DNA from: Oryza sativa Japonica Group
Lineage: Eukaryota > Streptophyta > Magnoliopsida > Poales > Poaceae
Assembly (NCBI RefSeq): GCF_034140825.1
Contig: NC_089041.1
Span: 29,401,501 to 29,465,500, forward strand
Direction: 5' to 3'
Length of the DNA: 64,000 nucleotides
Part shown: one piece after another, positions 46,855 to 58,941 of the stretch
How positions within the stretch are numbered: position 1 is the first letter of the stretch
Layout of the letters: every line of letters begins with the position of its first letter
The notes under the pieces: model-generated
Told to the model about the DNA's origin: nothing
Database searches by the model: none
What the model saw: the letters and a program-made list of their open reading frames with translations, nothing else
Translations under genes and position numbers: made by a program

Positions 46855-49079
46855 ATGGCAGATGCTAGTTCAAGGACTGACACATCGATTGTTGTAGACA
46901 ACGACGACAAAAACCACCAGGTAATCCTTTTTGAGGTTGTCATCTTTCCTTTACACGTTAAGATGCCATCAAATTGACTGCTAGAGCTCAAGAATAGAGC
47001 TGGTGCTGTTAGGGTAGTAACTTCTTTTCTCGTTTTCTACTTGCTATGAGTTGGATAATTGAGAGATACTCAACCAATAGTCTTCTGGAGAATGGAGATA
47101 CCACTGACTATGACAGTAGTAAGAAGAATCAAATGTAATTGACCGTTTAAACCTTGCAATTCTTGTGCTGTTTCATCTACTGACACTGAAGCACTCATAC
47201 TTTTAATCTATTTTATTTACTGATTCGCAATGTCATGTTTTGCTGTAGCACCCTGATAACATATTGATACTATGAATCCACTGCCAAATAGTGCTCTAAA
47301 TATGCTCAGTTGCTCAAACTTGCAGTTAGAAAACGGACATAGTGGTGCAGTCATGGCTTCTAACTCTTCAGATAGATCTGACAGATCTGACAAACTTATG
47401 GACCAAAAGGTGACATTTTAGTTCCGTTTCTTTTCGTATACAATGTCACTTAATCTTGTGTGATTAATTTCATATTGTATTTTGGCATGCAATAGACAAT
47501 TCGGCGGCTTGCTCAAAATCGTGAGGCAGCAAGAAAAAGTCGGCTGAGGAAAAAGGTACTACTGCAGATTTGCTCTTATGTTCGCTTTTGCTCTGAATAA
47601 AAAAGCCTTGTTTGGAAAAGCATAGGATTAATTCTGTGAACTTACCTGTGCAAACTAGGTCTATCTAATTTGAATTGTCGCAGTTGTTATCTCTTTTATA
47701 TGGGATGGCAAGGGCTTAAGTCAAATATGAATCAAGTTTAATTGTTTAATTGCAGTTTTTAGTGATAGTTAGTTTTGATCCACCATGACATGTATTTTCT
47801 CTTTGAACATTTAAGGCATATGTGCAACAACTAGAGAGCAGTAAGCTGAAGCTTGCACAGCTAGAGCAGGAACTTCAGAAAGCTCGTCAGCAGGTAAAAT
47901 CTTTATGGTTGCATGCTGGATCATCAAAAAATAGTTTTGAAAAATACTACCTTCTGTCCTCAGAGAATTCTTGGATATTCAATTGCAGGGAATCTTCATC
48001 TCTAGCTCTGGAGACCAGACCCATGCCATGAGTGGAAATGGTAATTTGTCATATTTTCATCGCTTGGTACCCATTAACATTTTGTGTCTTGTGTACTTAC
48101 ATTGTTTTATCTTTTTAACAGTTTATATTAACTGTTTGCTGCATGCTTTCTAAAACATTAAGCTTGTGTTTTGCAGGGGCATTGACTTTTGACTTAGAAT
48201 ACACTAGATGGCTCGAGGAGCAAAATAAGCAGATAAATGAGTTGAGGACAGCAGTGAATGCTCATGCAAGTGACAGTGACCTTCGTCTTATTGTTGATGG
48301 CATAATGGCGCATTATGACGAGGTATTCAAGGTTAAGGGTGTAGCTGCAAAGGCCGATGTGTTTCATATACTTTCAGGCATGTGGAAGACACCCGCAGAA
48401 AGATGCTTCCTGTGGCTTGGTGGTTTCCGTCCATCTGAGCTTCTAAAGGTGACCGCAGATTAAATCTCAATATTTTCTTATTTGTCTGATGCCCCTTTCT
48501 GGTCCTGTAATTTATACTGATTTCACCATATGGTACAAAATTTCAGCTCCTAGCAAATCACCTCGAACCTTTAACCGAGCAGCAGTTGCTGGGATTAAAC
48601 AACCTCCAGGAATCTTCTCAGCAGGCGGAGGATGCACTTTCACAAGGTATGGAAGCACTGCAGCAATCTCTGGCAGATACTTTGGCTGGATCTCTCGGTT
48701 CATCAGGGTCTTCTGGGAATGTGGCGAACTACATGGGTCAGATGGCAATGGCCATGGGTAAACTAGGAACGCTCGAGAATTTCCTTTGCCAGGCAAGTAT
48801 CTTCACCTTCTAAGTGTCATCGTTCTTCTGCCTGACAACATGGATTTATTAACTGGTGATTCGTGTCAGATGTCGCCTTTGCAGTGATTAAAGCTTAGAT
48901 TTTGACTATTCTTTTGGTTTCATTTTTGTCAGGCGGACAACCTGCGACAGCAGACATTGCATCAAATGCAACGAATTCTGACGATCCGGCAAGCCTCGCG
49001 TGCTCTTCTTGCCATACACGATTACTTTTCACGCTTGCGTGCTTTGAGTTCGCTGTGGCTTGCTAGGCCACGGGAGTAA
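46855..49079 (+). CDS. TGA2.1: TGA-type bZIP transcription factor (clade II), 334 aa, 8 exons
   Basis: Exons: 46855-46920, 47326-47409, 47496-47555, 47816-47893, 47989-48040, 48177-48448, 48547-48792 and 48933-49079. The basic region TIRRLAQNREAARKSRLRKK (51-70) forms exon 3 exactly; the zipper (71-96) is exon 4. The DOG1/TGA C-terminal domain follows (about 113-325; YTRWLEEQNKQINELR, GMWKTPAERCFLWLGGFRP). TGA factors bind TGACG (as-1) motifs and recruit NPR1 in salicylate-dependent defence; rice TGA2.1 has been described as a negative regulator of basal resistance (from memory; the symbol is a recollection, synonym bZIP63). The last intron starts with GC (CAG|GCAAGT at 48793), a GC-AG intron; all others are GT-AG. 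Cys replaces the Arg that I recall at LENFLRQ in relatives (here LENFLCQ). Confidence 0.93.
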
Positions 49080-50218
49080 CAAAATGGTCATGTGTGCCTG
49101 TGACGAGGTTAGACGCTCATTTTGATGGACTGCAGATAATTGGGTTTTTCCCTGTACAATTGTGTTTGGCAGCTGTGGACTAAAGTTAAAAACTGTACCT
49201 AAAGTGGTGTATGCAAATAGGTGAAGCCTCTAAGTAAGTTATAACGATTGCATTATTGTGTTAGCAATAAAAGTTGGGTAATTCAGGATGTGTCCTGAGT
49301 TGTTTTGTTGTAGTAGAAGAACTGCATGTAGTGGCTGGAAATGCAGTGTTGAATGTAACTAAAGCTCTGCTGCTCACGTTGCATAATGTTGTGTAGTAAT
49401 AGTTAGCTAGTGATGCCCATTTTACCTGCACTCCTCTGGGAAGCTGAAACTGCAACCTGAAGCAACCACGGTGCAGAAGACCGCATGCATGGTAAATGAT
49501 TAAAAGGATATATATGGGCTCAACATCGCTGCCAAATCCTGAGATAATGAACAGGCATGCTAAACTGCTACTTCCACATGAAACCTCCCAGTTGACATGA
49601 AGAATGAGCTGTTCAGTTTTATGGTTTCTGTGTTGCACTGTACATAATTCCTGTACGGGTCTGAATTTATCCTGAAATCATGCTAAACTGCAGAAGCATA
49701 TGAAATCTCCAGACCGGTTGACATGAAAGATGAAGTGTCCCAGTTTTTACGGTTCCCGCGTTGCGTTGCACATGTTTTCCGTATGTTTAACGGGTCCGAG
49801 TTTATCCTGTTATAGTATTGACAATTACTGTACCATTCACAGGTGATTGCGACCTAAGAAGTCATGACATGTAACAGTAACGAAACAAGAAGAAGACTGG
49901 GGATTCGTGTGACAATTTTAGAAAACCGTCGGCAGACAAGGCCGTCTGCCCCTTGTACTCTAGAAAAAAATTGACTAATTAATGGCCGGTTAGCCAAAAT
50001 GGCCGGGTCTCCCTTTCCTGATGTGAGTACTGAAGTTAACGGCAAGACGATGGCAGCCTGCAGCGCGCGGCGGTCGCTGTCCCAGGTGACTCAATGCACA
50101 CATATATACTACGTATATGACTCATTTCTACGTGCTCATCCAAGCTGAGCTGAGCCGTAGTCAAGCTAGGCAGGAAACACATTACACATAGATGGATGGA
50201 TAGACGGTGGATGGAGTG
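49080..50218. other. 3' flank of the TGA gene and intergenic DNA
   Basis: Probable 3' untranslated region to about 49270, then a tandem duplication (separate entry). No further gene is supported. Confidence 0.35.
49558..49812. repeat. Diverged tandem duplication, unit about 125 bp
   Basis: CATGCTAAACTGC, CATGAAACCTCCCAGTTGACA, CAGTTTTATGGTTTCTGTGT, GCACTGTACATAATTCC and GGGTCTGAATTTATCCTG in the first copy reappear as CATGCTAAACTGCAGA, ATGAAATCTCCAGACCGGTT, CAGTTTTTACGGTTCCCGCG, GCACATGTTTTCC and GGGTCCGAGTTTATCCTG in the second (from about 49677). Both are non-coding and lie beyond the TGA gene. Confidence 0.8.
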
Positions 50219-50465
50219 CTCCTTCCATTCCAAAATAAATATAAGTATTTTTAGCGCAGTGATAAGTCAAATATTTTCAACTTTAACTATTAATAAAAAA
50301 ATAAAAAAATCAATCACGTAAAATTGATGTCACTAGATTTATTATTAAATAAACTATCATAATATATAACTCTTTTATTTAAAATATCTTACTTTTATAT
50401 AGATTTTGTTGGTCAAAATAGTATATCAGAAACTATGTTAGAGTCTAATTTTATGACTGAGGGAG
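50219..50465. mobile_element. Stowaway-like MITE
   Basis: Starts CTCCTTCCATTCCAAAATAA and ends TTATGACTGAGGGAG before TA. AT-rich, about 247 bp. The ends are imperfect inverted repeats; the left flank no longer reads TA. Confidence 0.6.
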
Positions 50466-50929
50466 TACCTGATTTGTCGTCGCCCGAGCGGTGAGGGCGA
50501 TGGTGAGGCGACGAATGAAGGTACGTGCCATGGTTAGGAGGGAGCAAGACAGTGTTGACATGCATGCATCGCCTACTCTCAAACTCTGTTTTGATTTGAT
50601 CTGTTTCCTTATGGTTTTCGTTCAGCGCCCTTCGAATTGCCTCACGAATTAATCCTCAGGCAGCCAGGCGATGCTTACTTTGAACCTGGCACTATGACAA
50701 GGGGGCTACTACTTGCTCCCTCCGTTTTATATTGTGCATCATATATTTTTTTTTAAAAAAAGCAAACTACTCTGTGCTTCATTTAATGTAAGTATGTGAT
50801 GAAAAAACATAAAAAGAGACATACTGACTTGAACTCCCTCTACAACACTTACATTAAATGTTCGCATGCAACATAGATACAAATTACAATAAGATTACAT
50901 GTGTCAAACAAAAGGACCAAGGCCATAGT

Positions 50930-51256
50930 TCACGTGCCAAAATTTTTCTAAGTATACGGACACGTATTTGAAGTAACAAAACAAATTACATATTAATAAC
51001 AAAACAAATTACAGATTCCGCATGTAAGCTACGAGACGAATTTATTAAGCCTAATTAATCCATCATTAGCAAATGTTTACTGTAGCATCACATTGTCAAA
51101 TCATAGCGTAATTAGGCTTAAAAGATTCGTCACGCAACTTACATGCAAACTGTGCCATTGGTTTTTTTCGTCAACATTTAATGTTCCATGCATGTGTCCA
51201 AATATTTGATGTGACGGAATTTTTAGAAGTTCGAAGGAACCTAAACACTGCCCAAG
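50930..51256. mobile_element. Common rice MITE with conserved palindromic core
   Basis: The core reads GAGACGAATTTATTAAGCCT then AATTAATCCATCATTAGC, and on the other side CGTAATTAGGCTTAAAAGAT then TCGTCACGCAACTTACATG, an inverted arrangement seen in a very abundant rice MITE family. The outer part TTCACGTGCCAAAATTTTTC on the left is mirrored by TTTTTAGAAGTTCGAAGGAA on the right, ending near ACTGCCC. The exact ends and target duplication are unclear; superfamily not assigned. Confidence 0.65.
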
Positions 51257-51569
51257 GTAATATTAATAATAACTTTAGAAATTTCTATTTTTGGATAATG
51301 TGATGATCAATATATAACGGAGAGACTACTTTACTAACCGTACTATTTGTTACTTATCGGATGATGCAGTTTGAATTGGTTAAGTGGATCACCGGTGCAA
51401 TTCAAGCAGCAAAAGAAAGAAAAAAGAAACGGGTGGATAATTAAGGTAGGTAGTACGTGGACGTGGTTGAAGATGAAGGGCGTTGGCCACGTACCCCGAC
51501 AGGTGTGCAAATTCGATTGCGACTCAGGAGACAGGAGAGTGCATGTGTCACCCGTCCATCGTCATTTGC

Positions 51570-51807
51570 GCGCCCAATTTCCAAAATAAGTGCAGTCGTA
51601 AATATCCGTACCCAACGTTTGACTATCCGTCTTATTTAAAAATTTTATGAAAAATTTAAAAATATTTAGTCACACATAAAGTATTATTCATATTTTATCA
51701 TCTAAGAGTAATAAAAATACTAATCATAAAAAAATTTCAAATAAGACGAACGGTCAAATATTGAACGTGAACAGTGTAAATGTGTACTTATTTTAGGACG
51801 GAGGGAG
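51570..51807. mobile_element. Stowaway-like MITE, inverted orientation copy
   Basis: Right end CTTATTTTAGGACGGAGGGAG before TA; left end diverged (CCAAAATAAGTGCAG recognisable at 51581). Internal blocks (CAAATAAGACGAACGGTCAAA; TAGTCACACATAAAGTA) match the element at 52276-52512 read in reverse. Confidence 0.75.
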
Positions 51808-52275
51808 TAGTCTCAAGTTTTGTTTCGGATAAGGTAGCGTACTCGATCCATGATCCGTCAGCCAGTAATTGAATTGAATTGTCCTAAGCGTGGGCGGTGC
51901 ACCGACCAAACCACCCCCTCTCCTGTGCATGTGCTGCTGATGCTGATCGATCGTCTCTGGAACCCATTCTTGGCATTCATGTCAATTAACGGCTTGATGA
52001 TGATCGCTTTCCAAACCAAACGACATGTACATGACAACATCCGAAATTACCGCTTCATTCTGGATCAAGACGTATCTGATTTCCTTCCCTTTTTTATACT
52101 CTTATCTTCTCTTTCATTTTTCATAATATCTCTTGTTTAGATTTTTCTTATATCATACCTTTCATTCTTTAATTTTCACATCTTAAAAGAAAAGATATAG
52201 TCTACAACACAGGCCTAGGTACGTAGTTACATGTTCAGATCAGGACGCTAAGTTATCAAAATATTGATTGTCTTC

Positions 52276-52512
52276 CTCCCTCCGTTCCAAAATAAGTGCA
52301 GTTTTGCACTATTTACGTTCAACGTTTGACTGTTCGTTTTATTTGAAATTTTTTTATGATTAGTATTTTTATTGCTATTAGATGATAAAACATGAATAGT
52401 ACTTTATGTGTGACTAAATATTTTCAAATTTTTCACAATTTTTTAAATAAGACGGACGGTCAAACGTTGGGCACAGATATTCACGGCTGCACTTATTTTG
52501 AGTTGGAGGTAG
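52276..52512. mobile_element. Stowaway-like MITE
   Basis: Starts CTCCCTCCGTTCCAAAATAA and ends CACTTATTTTGAGTTGGAGG TAG, followed by TA. About 237 bp. Shares GATGATAAAACATGAATAGT and CTTTATGTGTGACTAAATAT with the copies at 51570-51807 (inverted) and 33197-33664. Confidence 0.8.
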
Positions 52513-52978
52513 TACAATTTTATAACTTGACAATCTTATTTAAGATTTTTGATTCTACAATTCTATATGTACTTAGAGCTTGAAACTTTTAGTTCAGAAT
52601 CGTGATTTTAACAACACTGAGAAAGACATTGACAATATCATAGAAGCTAGTACAAAGGTATATAGAAGAAAAACCTTTATTAACTACAAAATGTATCAGC
52701 AGTAACGTACATGTATAGTAGGCAGATCTGTTTATAGTTAGACCAACCATATACGTACGTATTTACAAACTGAATACAGACTTTGGGTGTTCCCTCGTAC
52801 TAAACAAAAGAAAAAAAAACACACTCAAAAGTAAGACCATGACCGATATATCTGCAATACTAAAATGTTTATGCAGATCATGTCCCCTAATTAATCATAG
52901 CTAGCACTCCTTAATAAGCGCCAATTATTATTGTAGCTATCAAGACTTGACGGCGGCCACTGCCGGCGACGAGCGCGC

Positions 52979-54063
52979 CTACGCGGCGGAGGGCGCCGGG
53001 AAGTACTTGACGGCGCCGGCCTCGGCGAGCGCCGTCCGCATCGGCTGGCTGGCCTCGTCGGCGTTGTCCTCCTCCTCCTTGTAGTCGAGGCTCTCGTCGT
53101 TGTAGATGTCCCACCACCTCTTCACCAGCATCTTTATATCTTCTCTGTTCATGTTCTCCTCCTTCCCGGTGAACCTCCATGGCTTCGAACCCTGCAATCA
53201 AATCATGCCATCCATCGCTCGATCAGATAATCGATCATTCACCGATCGATTCATCGAATTATCGAGATGATCGATCATGTAATGCTTACCGCTGCACAGT
53301 AATGGACGACCTTGACCTGGTCGAGGTCGACGTTCTCCGGGTGCCTCCAGAGCATGGCGAGAACGAGGTTGTAGACGTTGGGGATGGGCTTGTACTGTTC
53401 GCGGAAGAACATGTTGAGGAAGTCCTGCTCGGCGAACGGGGTGGGCGGCGTGACGACGAGCGCGTCGAGCAGGTCCTTGGCGGTGCCGAGGCCGGGCTCG
53501 TGGACGAACATGCCGGCGTTGAAGTAGAGCGGCGGCGGGGGGCCGAGCTCGCGCTCCGGCCACGCCACCTCGTCGGGGCGCTGCTGGCAGTAGCCGATGT
53601 CGTACTGCGGCGTGTGGCTCCACGTCTTCTCGCAGAAGCAGTCCTTGACGGCGTAGAAGGCGCCCTTGTCGAGGTCGAACAGGTGGTCGATGTTGTCGAA
53701 CACCTGTATGTCGGCGTCGAGGTAGACCATCCGCTCGTACTCCACGAACTCCCAGATGCGGAGCTTCGAGTAGTTGATCACGTAGTAGGCCATGGCGAAC
53801 TGCGTCTGGCTCTCCGGCGGGTACACCGGCTGAATCTCCCGGACCACGCACCCCTGCTCGACCAGCTTCCGCCGGTGCTCGCCGGGGACGTCCGGGAGCA
53901 CGGCGACCACCAGCGGGTACGCCGAGCGGACGCGGCGGAGCCCCTTGGCGAGCCCCACGACGCCCTTCCAGTAGTCGCCGTCGCCGGCCAGGAACGTCAC
54001 GTACGCCCTCCTCTTCGCCGCCGCCAACGCCTTCTTCTCCGACGACACGTTCGGCCCCATCAT
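52979..54063 (-). CDS. GolS2: Galactinol synthase (GT8), 328 aa, 2 exons
   Basis: Minus-strand exons 54063-53290 and 53191-52979, in phase (HYCAA|GSKPW). The enzyme transfers galactose from UDP-galactose to myo-inositol, giving galactinol, the first step to raffinose-family oligosaccharides in the cytosol. The GT8 features are present: AYVTFLAGDGDYWKGVVGLA near the start, the manganese-binding DAD at 116-118 (VYLDADIQVF), NAGMFV, and the second metal site in HYCAAGSKPW (His254). It ends with APSAA, the hydrophobic pentapeptide typical of the family. The start is the first of two ATGs (MMGPNV). The promoter has a TATA box and an ACACGTGT ABRE, fitting the drought- and ABA-inducible rice gene GolS2/WSI76 that I recall at this locus. 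Exon 1 is very GC-rich. Confidence 0.95.
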
Positions 54064-54190
54064 CGATCGATCAACAAACAAGCTTTGCAAATGATCTAGC
54101 TAGATCGAAATTTGCAAGAGAAATGTTAATTTGCTTCAATGGATTGGTGTGCTGCAAGATTTTGATGAGGAGTTCGTAGCGGGAGGAGGA

Positions 54191-54200
54191 GTTTAAATAG
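54191..54200 (-). promoter_or_regulatory. TATA box of the galactinol synthase gene
   Basis: Minus strand CTATTTAAACTCC, about 130 bp before the start codon; transcription would start near 54165. Confidence 0.6.
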
Positions 54201-54264
54201 GGAGCCTGGTCGCCTCTACCCGTGGCGGTTTTGCGGTTGAGGACGGTTATCTCGGGGGATCTGG

Positions 54265-54281
54265 GACGTACACGTGTCCGG
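54265..54281 (-). promoter_or_regulatory. ABRE / G-box (ACACGTGT) in the galactinol synthase promoter
   Basis: The plus strand reads GGACGTACACGTGTCCGG: a palindromic ACACGTGT at 54271-54278 with a second ACGT core next to it. It lies about 75 bp upstream of the TATA box. Paired ACGT cores of this kind are bound by ABF/AREB bZIP factors and are typical for ABA- and drought-induced genes. Confidence 0.6.
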
Positions 54282-55813
54282 CACGGGAGATCGAACGGCT
54301 GCGGTGGAAAGGACGGGCCTCGGCAGGTTGGCGCGATATTTCTTTCTGGATTTATGAAGTGGGGTCCACTGATTAAGTAAGGCTGGGTGCGATGAATATT
54401 CGGCGTCATGGTATGGCCGGTGATTACGTGAGCAAAATCGAAATGGATAAAGTGAGTAAAAAAAGGAAGAAATTATTACTGACCTGGTTGGTAAATGTAA
54501 ATTAAAGGTAAGAAAGTTAAGGCGGTTGGAATGTGGTAGATAGCTCTCTCGATCGAATATTCGATCGGATGGTGTTTTTTTTTACTGCCTTTATCCGTTG
54601 CAGTTTGGAATGCAATGGGGATCCTTCCATATTTATTGATTTTTCTTTCCTTTTATTTCTGGCCAGCCTTCAAAATTTAGGCTGTTGATTTTAATCGGGG
54701 CGGGTTTACTGGGATTTGATCGGAGGCTACCTTCAATTCCTTTTTTTTTATCTCCTACATTCAATTCCTTCAATTCCTACTGCCTTAACTGAATGAAAGG
54801 AAATGAATTATCGAAAAGAAAAGAAAAAGTAACGGAAGGAGCTAGAAGCTGGAATGAGGAGCACTCAGACTATATGGTATGAACTTTGGGTATGTTCAGT
54901 AAATGGGGGTAGAAAAATAATATCACATCTTTTAAAAATAATATTAATTGCATCATAGTTATTTATTTTTCACACCTCGTTTAATTCTAGTCATTCATTC
55001 ATCGTCCCTTTTCATTCTTATACATCTCATATTACCTCGTTTGCCAAACACACCATTTGTGGTTTAGAAAATCTGGTGTCCATTTATTCGGAAATCAAAA
55101 AATGGTCTAAGAGACGACGATTACGCCATTTGCATAATATATTATAATAATTCGGATGGGATAATAAAAGGGAACACGTAGTATATTAAAAAAAAAAGGG
55201 CTTGCATGTGTCGCTGGAGTAAAGAACCAACCTGAGGAAACAATATTCCGATGGTTCGCTTTATATATCCGTGAAGGGAGGCACGTGGTGAAATGGGAGG
55301 GGATTGCATGGAAAGAATATGCAAATCTCATCTTCATTTTTTTTTGGTTGGGGATAAACGTGCATGGCCGGTATCTGCAGAAGCCTCTCCTCCAGTCTTT
55401 TAATTTGTTTCTAGAGTATTTTGGCAATCTGGCTACTAGCTAGAGAGTAAAAATTAAGAAAAAGAAAAGAATCTGGAACTGCTGCTGGTTGTAGATGGGC
55501 ATATCAAGGGCAGACACATGTACGTACGCGTGGGTGCAGAATTAAGAAACGATTGATCCATTCTGTTGCAACAACACACGTAGTAGATCAGCTGGTATAC
55601 CTAGCTTACCCTTGTTGGGTCAAATTAAAGGTCTCAAGGATGACATATGTTGCGATCTGGTCGGTGTGTGTGTGTCATTCATATTCGGTCCTGCTATGCT
55701 AGCTGCTTCTGCTTCTTCTTCTCCTTCTCCGCTATATGCGCGTGACTCGTCGGCATGGCCGCGTGCGCGCTGTCCTGTACAATATCTACTGTCCGTAATA
55801 AATATAAATAATA
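54282..55813. other. Intergenic, upstream of galactinol synthase
   Basis: No supported gene; AT-rich, with short T-runs and a (GT)n run near 55664-55676. Short minus-strand frames (55107-55427) have no family features. Confidence 0.35.
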
Positions 55814-55989
55814 TGAGCCTATTTAGATCGTAGCTATAATAAATCTTATCAAGTTTCGGTAATATTGTTAAAATTTTGGCAGGATTTCTTACGTATTGAC
55901 CAAATTTAGCAACAAACTAAATGTAAACATTTTTTTTAACTTTGTAAAAAAATGGTATGGTTGAAATGGTATCAAAGTGAACATGCCCT
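55814..55989. mobile_element. Possible Tourist-like MITE
   Basis: Left end GAGCCTATTTAGATCG, right end TATCAAAGTGAACATGCCC, loosely inverted, with TAT on each side. About 176 bp. The ends are poorly matched, so this is a weak call. Confidence 0.35.
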
Positions 55990-56185
55990 ATATAATATAG
56001 CTAGATAATATAAGTTTATATAAGTTAACATGGTTTACGATAATTTAAACCGTATACATAATGATGATCCAAATGTAAAAGTAAGGTGATGTGGCTTTAC
56101 GAGAGAAGAAAAAAAGGAAGGTAATTTCGATCGTAGCTTAATTAATCATCTAAGGGTTAAAAATAATTAAGATGATATAGCTTAG

Positions 56186-56776
<591 letters not shown>

Positions 56777-57042
56777 TGATGAGAGTATAAAATAAGAAAA
56801 AAAATTGGACTATAGATTAATCATATAAGGGCTTAAAAAAATTGATACGTTATGGCTTAATGAGAGAAGAAGAAAATAGCATTAACTAAGTGATGATGAA
56901 CTCTGTAGGTATATAGAGTCCTATGAAAAATAGTGAAGAAATATATTCAAATATTATATGAATTATGTGGGATGATGATTTTATAGAATTATAGATAATA
57001 CAACATACTTGTATGATATTTTAGAATGGTGCAAAGAAATAA

Positions 57043-57209
57043 CAAATCCTATCATATCTTATAACCCACTAAATTCTAAAGTTCAACATGCAAGTCCTTG
57101 CATGTTAAACTTTAGATTGCATGTTGAACTTTAGAATTTAGTGGGTTATAAGATATCCTTGCATGTTGAACTTTAGGATTTAGTGGGTTATAAGATATGA
57201 CAGGATTTG
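57043..57209. repeat. Near-perfect inverted repeat, 52-bp arms
   Basis: Left arm 57043-57094 (starts CAAATCCTATCATATCTTAT, ends GTTCAACATGCAAG) is matched by the reverse complement of 57158-57209 with only two mismatches. The 63-bp interval contains a further copy of the right-arm sequence (57117-57156, CATGTTGAACTTTAGAATTT) and a short one (57097-57115). The structure could be a small MITE or a hairpin-RNA source. No flanking target duplication is evident. Confidence 0.85.
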
Positions 57210-58941
57210 TCCTTACAAGGTTTGGTTCACTTCAACACCGATCCACATACTATACACATTTTGGCTGTATATATCCACACCTGAACACATTGGCTTCTGG
57301 GCATCTCAGTGGGGGTGGCTCTGAGCATGCGGGATAGGAGCTTGACTAGCATGACGAGGCAGAATCCCCAACCCTCACGCGCACAAGTGAAGGCGACATT
57401 ATAGTTGCAGTTGGGACCCAGCCGCCACACGTGCACAGGTCCATGACGCGATCACTCCCGGCCGTTGGGAGCCACTCACCCGGGGGCCTTCGTCGCTGAG
57501 CTTGTCCCCGATGGCTGCCACCCTTCTCCCCTACTCATTGTCGGCTGACCTGGAGGTTGCGTTGAGATGGGAAGGAGGTGGAAGAAGATTGCCAGTTGAT
57601 ATGCGGGGTCTACATGGGTCCCACACTGACTCAACCGTCAAGTCACCAAAACTGGAGAGCGATACTGTCTTATAACCAAATGTGACATGGTTTTACAAGA
57701 TTCTGGTATTCCGGTTCAAGGACGGGTTTAACACTCGATGACAAGATAAAGGACTGCAGGTGAACTTTTTCCGAGATGAAAAATTTCCAGCCTCATGGGC
57801 CTGTGCATATGACCCATAGGCCATAGGCAGGCCGCAGGCGGCAGCAGAGCGACTTCCCCAATCCATCATCCCGTCTCCGTCCTCGCCCGCCGCCGCCGCC
57901 GCCGCCGATCTCCATCCTGCGAGGTGGCGCCGGCTTCCGCCGCATCATCGCTCACCGTTGAGCATCCTAATCCATCCCATCCGCCCTCCTCGCCCGCCGC
58001 TTCCGCCGATCCCCATCCTAGCCATCACCATCACGCACGCCACGCCATCCGCCTCCATCCCTCGCCGCCGCCGTGCACCACCGCCGTCATCCGCCTCTTC
58101 CTCTTCTTCTTGCTCCACAAGTAATCTCATCTCCCTCGATCTCCTCTTCTCTCCATTTCTCTCCGTGTAGAGAAAGGAGGTGGAGACAGGGGTTGGGGAA
58201 CACCGCCGCGTAGATAAGGCCCTTCTTCCATTCGGTATGCCTATCATTTTTCGATTTTGCGCAACACGTGATCAATTGTTCTGATTATATTTCAAATAAT
58301 TAATCAAATTATCCAGCTCCGTAATAATTAGGGTTCCCCACTTTCTTCATTTTTTTGTACACTGATAATTGCTTCAGGTCAAAATTGATACAACAAGGCA
58401 AACACGCACTATCTTTGCAATACATTAATTTTAATACTACACAAGGCAAACGGCAAACTTCTTTATTTTAGTAATCGTACTACATTTCAGTGTTGTTCTT
58501 TCGATGTTCTTGAAAATCACCACAAATTTAGTTTTCTTGAATGCCAGTTTTTAGTACCGCAATCCAAATTCAGACTTTCAATATCAATCATTTGGCAATT
58601 AAAAAAAAATCACATATAGATACAAAGAGATTCATTTTACTTTGAACGCTCCCATATCATGATATGGAGCTAATCTGCTAGTCAAACACTTCTAAAAGGG
58701 ATTATGACTGATTAAGGGGAAATCAAGATTCAGAGCCTTACCAAATTGTTTGGTGAATTTGTTAGTGTAGACTATGACTTCAGTAATGTGCAAGAGTAGC
58801 ATTAAAGTAGAAAAGTACAACGTAGAGTTCTAACACCTGTTTAGACCGTGCTCAAATCCTTTCCTCGTTATTGTGGCATGGTGCTTATATTATAACTGAT
58901 TCAATATTCTGAATAAACCTATTCCAGGTTCTATCACAGAG
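57210..58941. other. Intergenic, then promoter and leader of the diphosphatase gene
   Basis: 57230-57770 has moderate GC and no recognisable gene. From 57830 the sequence is GC-rich and pyrimidine-rich (CCGCCGCCGCCGCCGCC), as in rice leaders. A probable non-coding first exon ends near 58121 (CACAAG before TAATC) or 58232 (TTCG before GTATGCC), with the acceptor ATTCCAG at 58922-58928 just before the coding start. Confidence 0.4.

Noticed and set aside
57227-57436. 69-codon minus-strand frame as a gene or transposase piece
   Set aside because: No recognisable motif, and the surrounding moderate-GC DNA shows no element ends.
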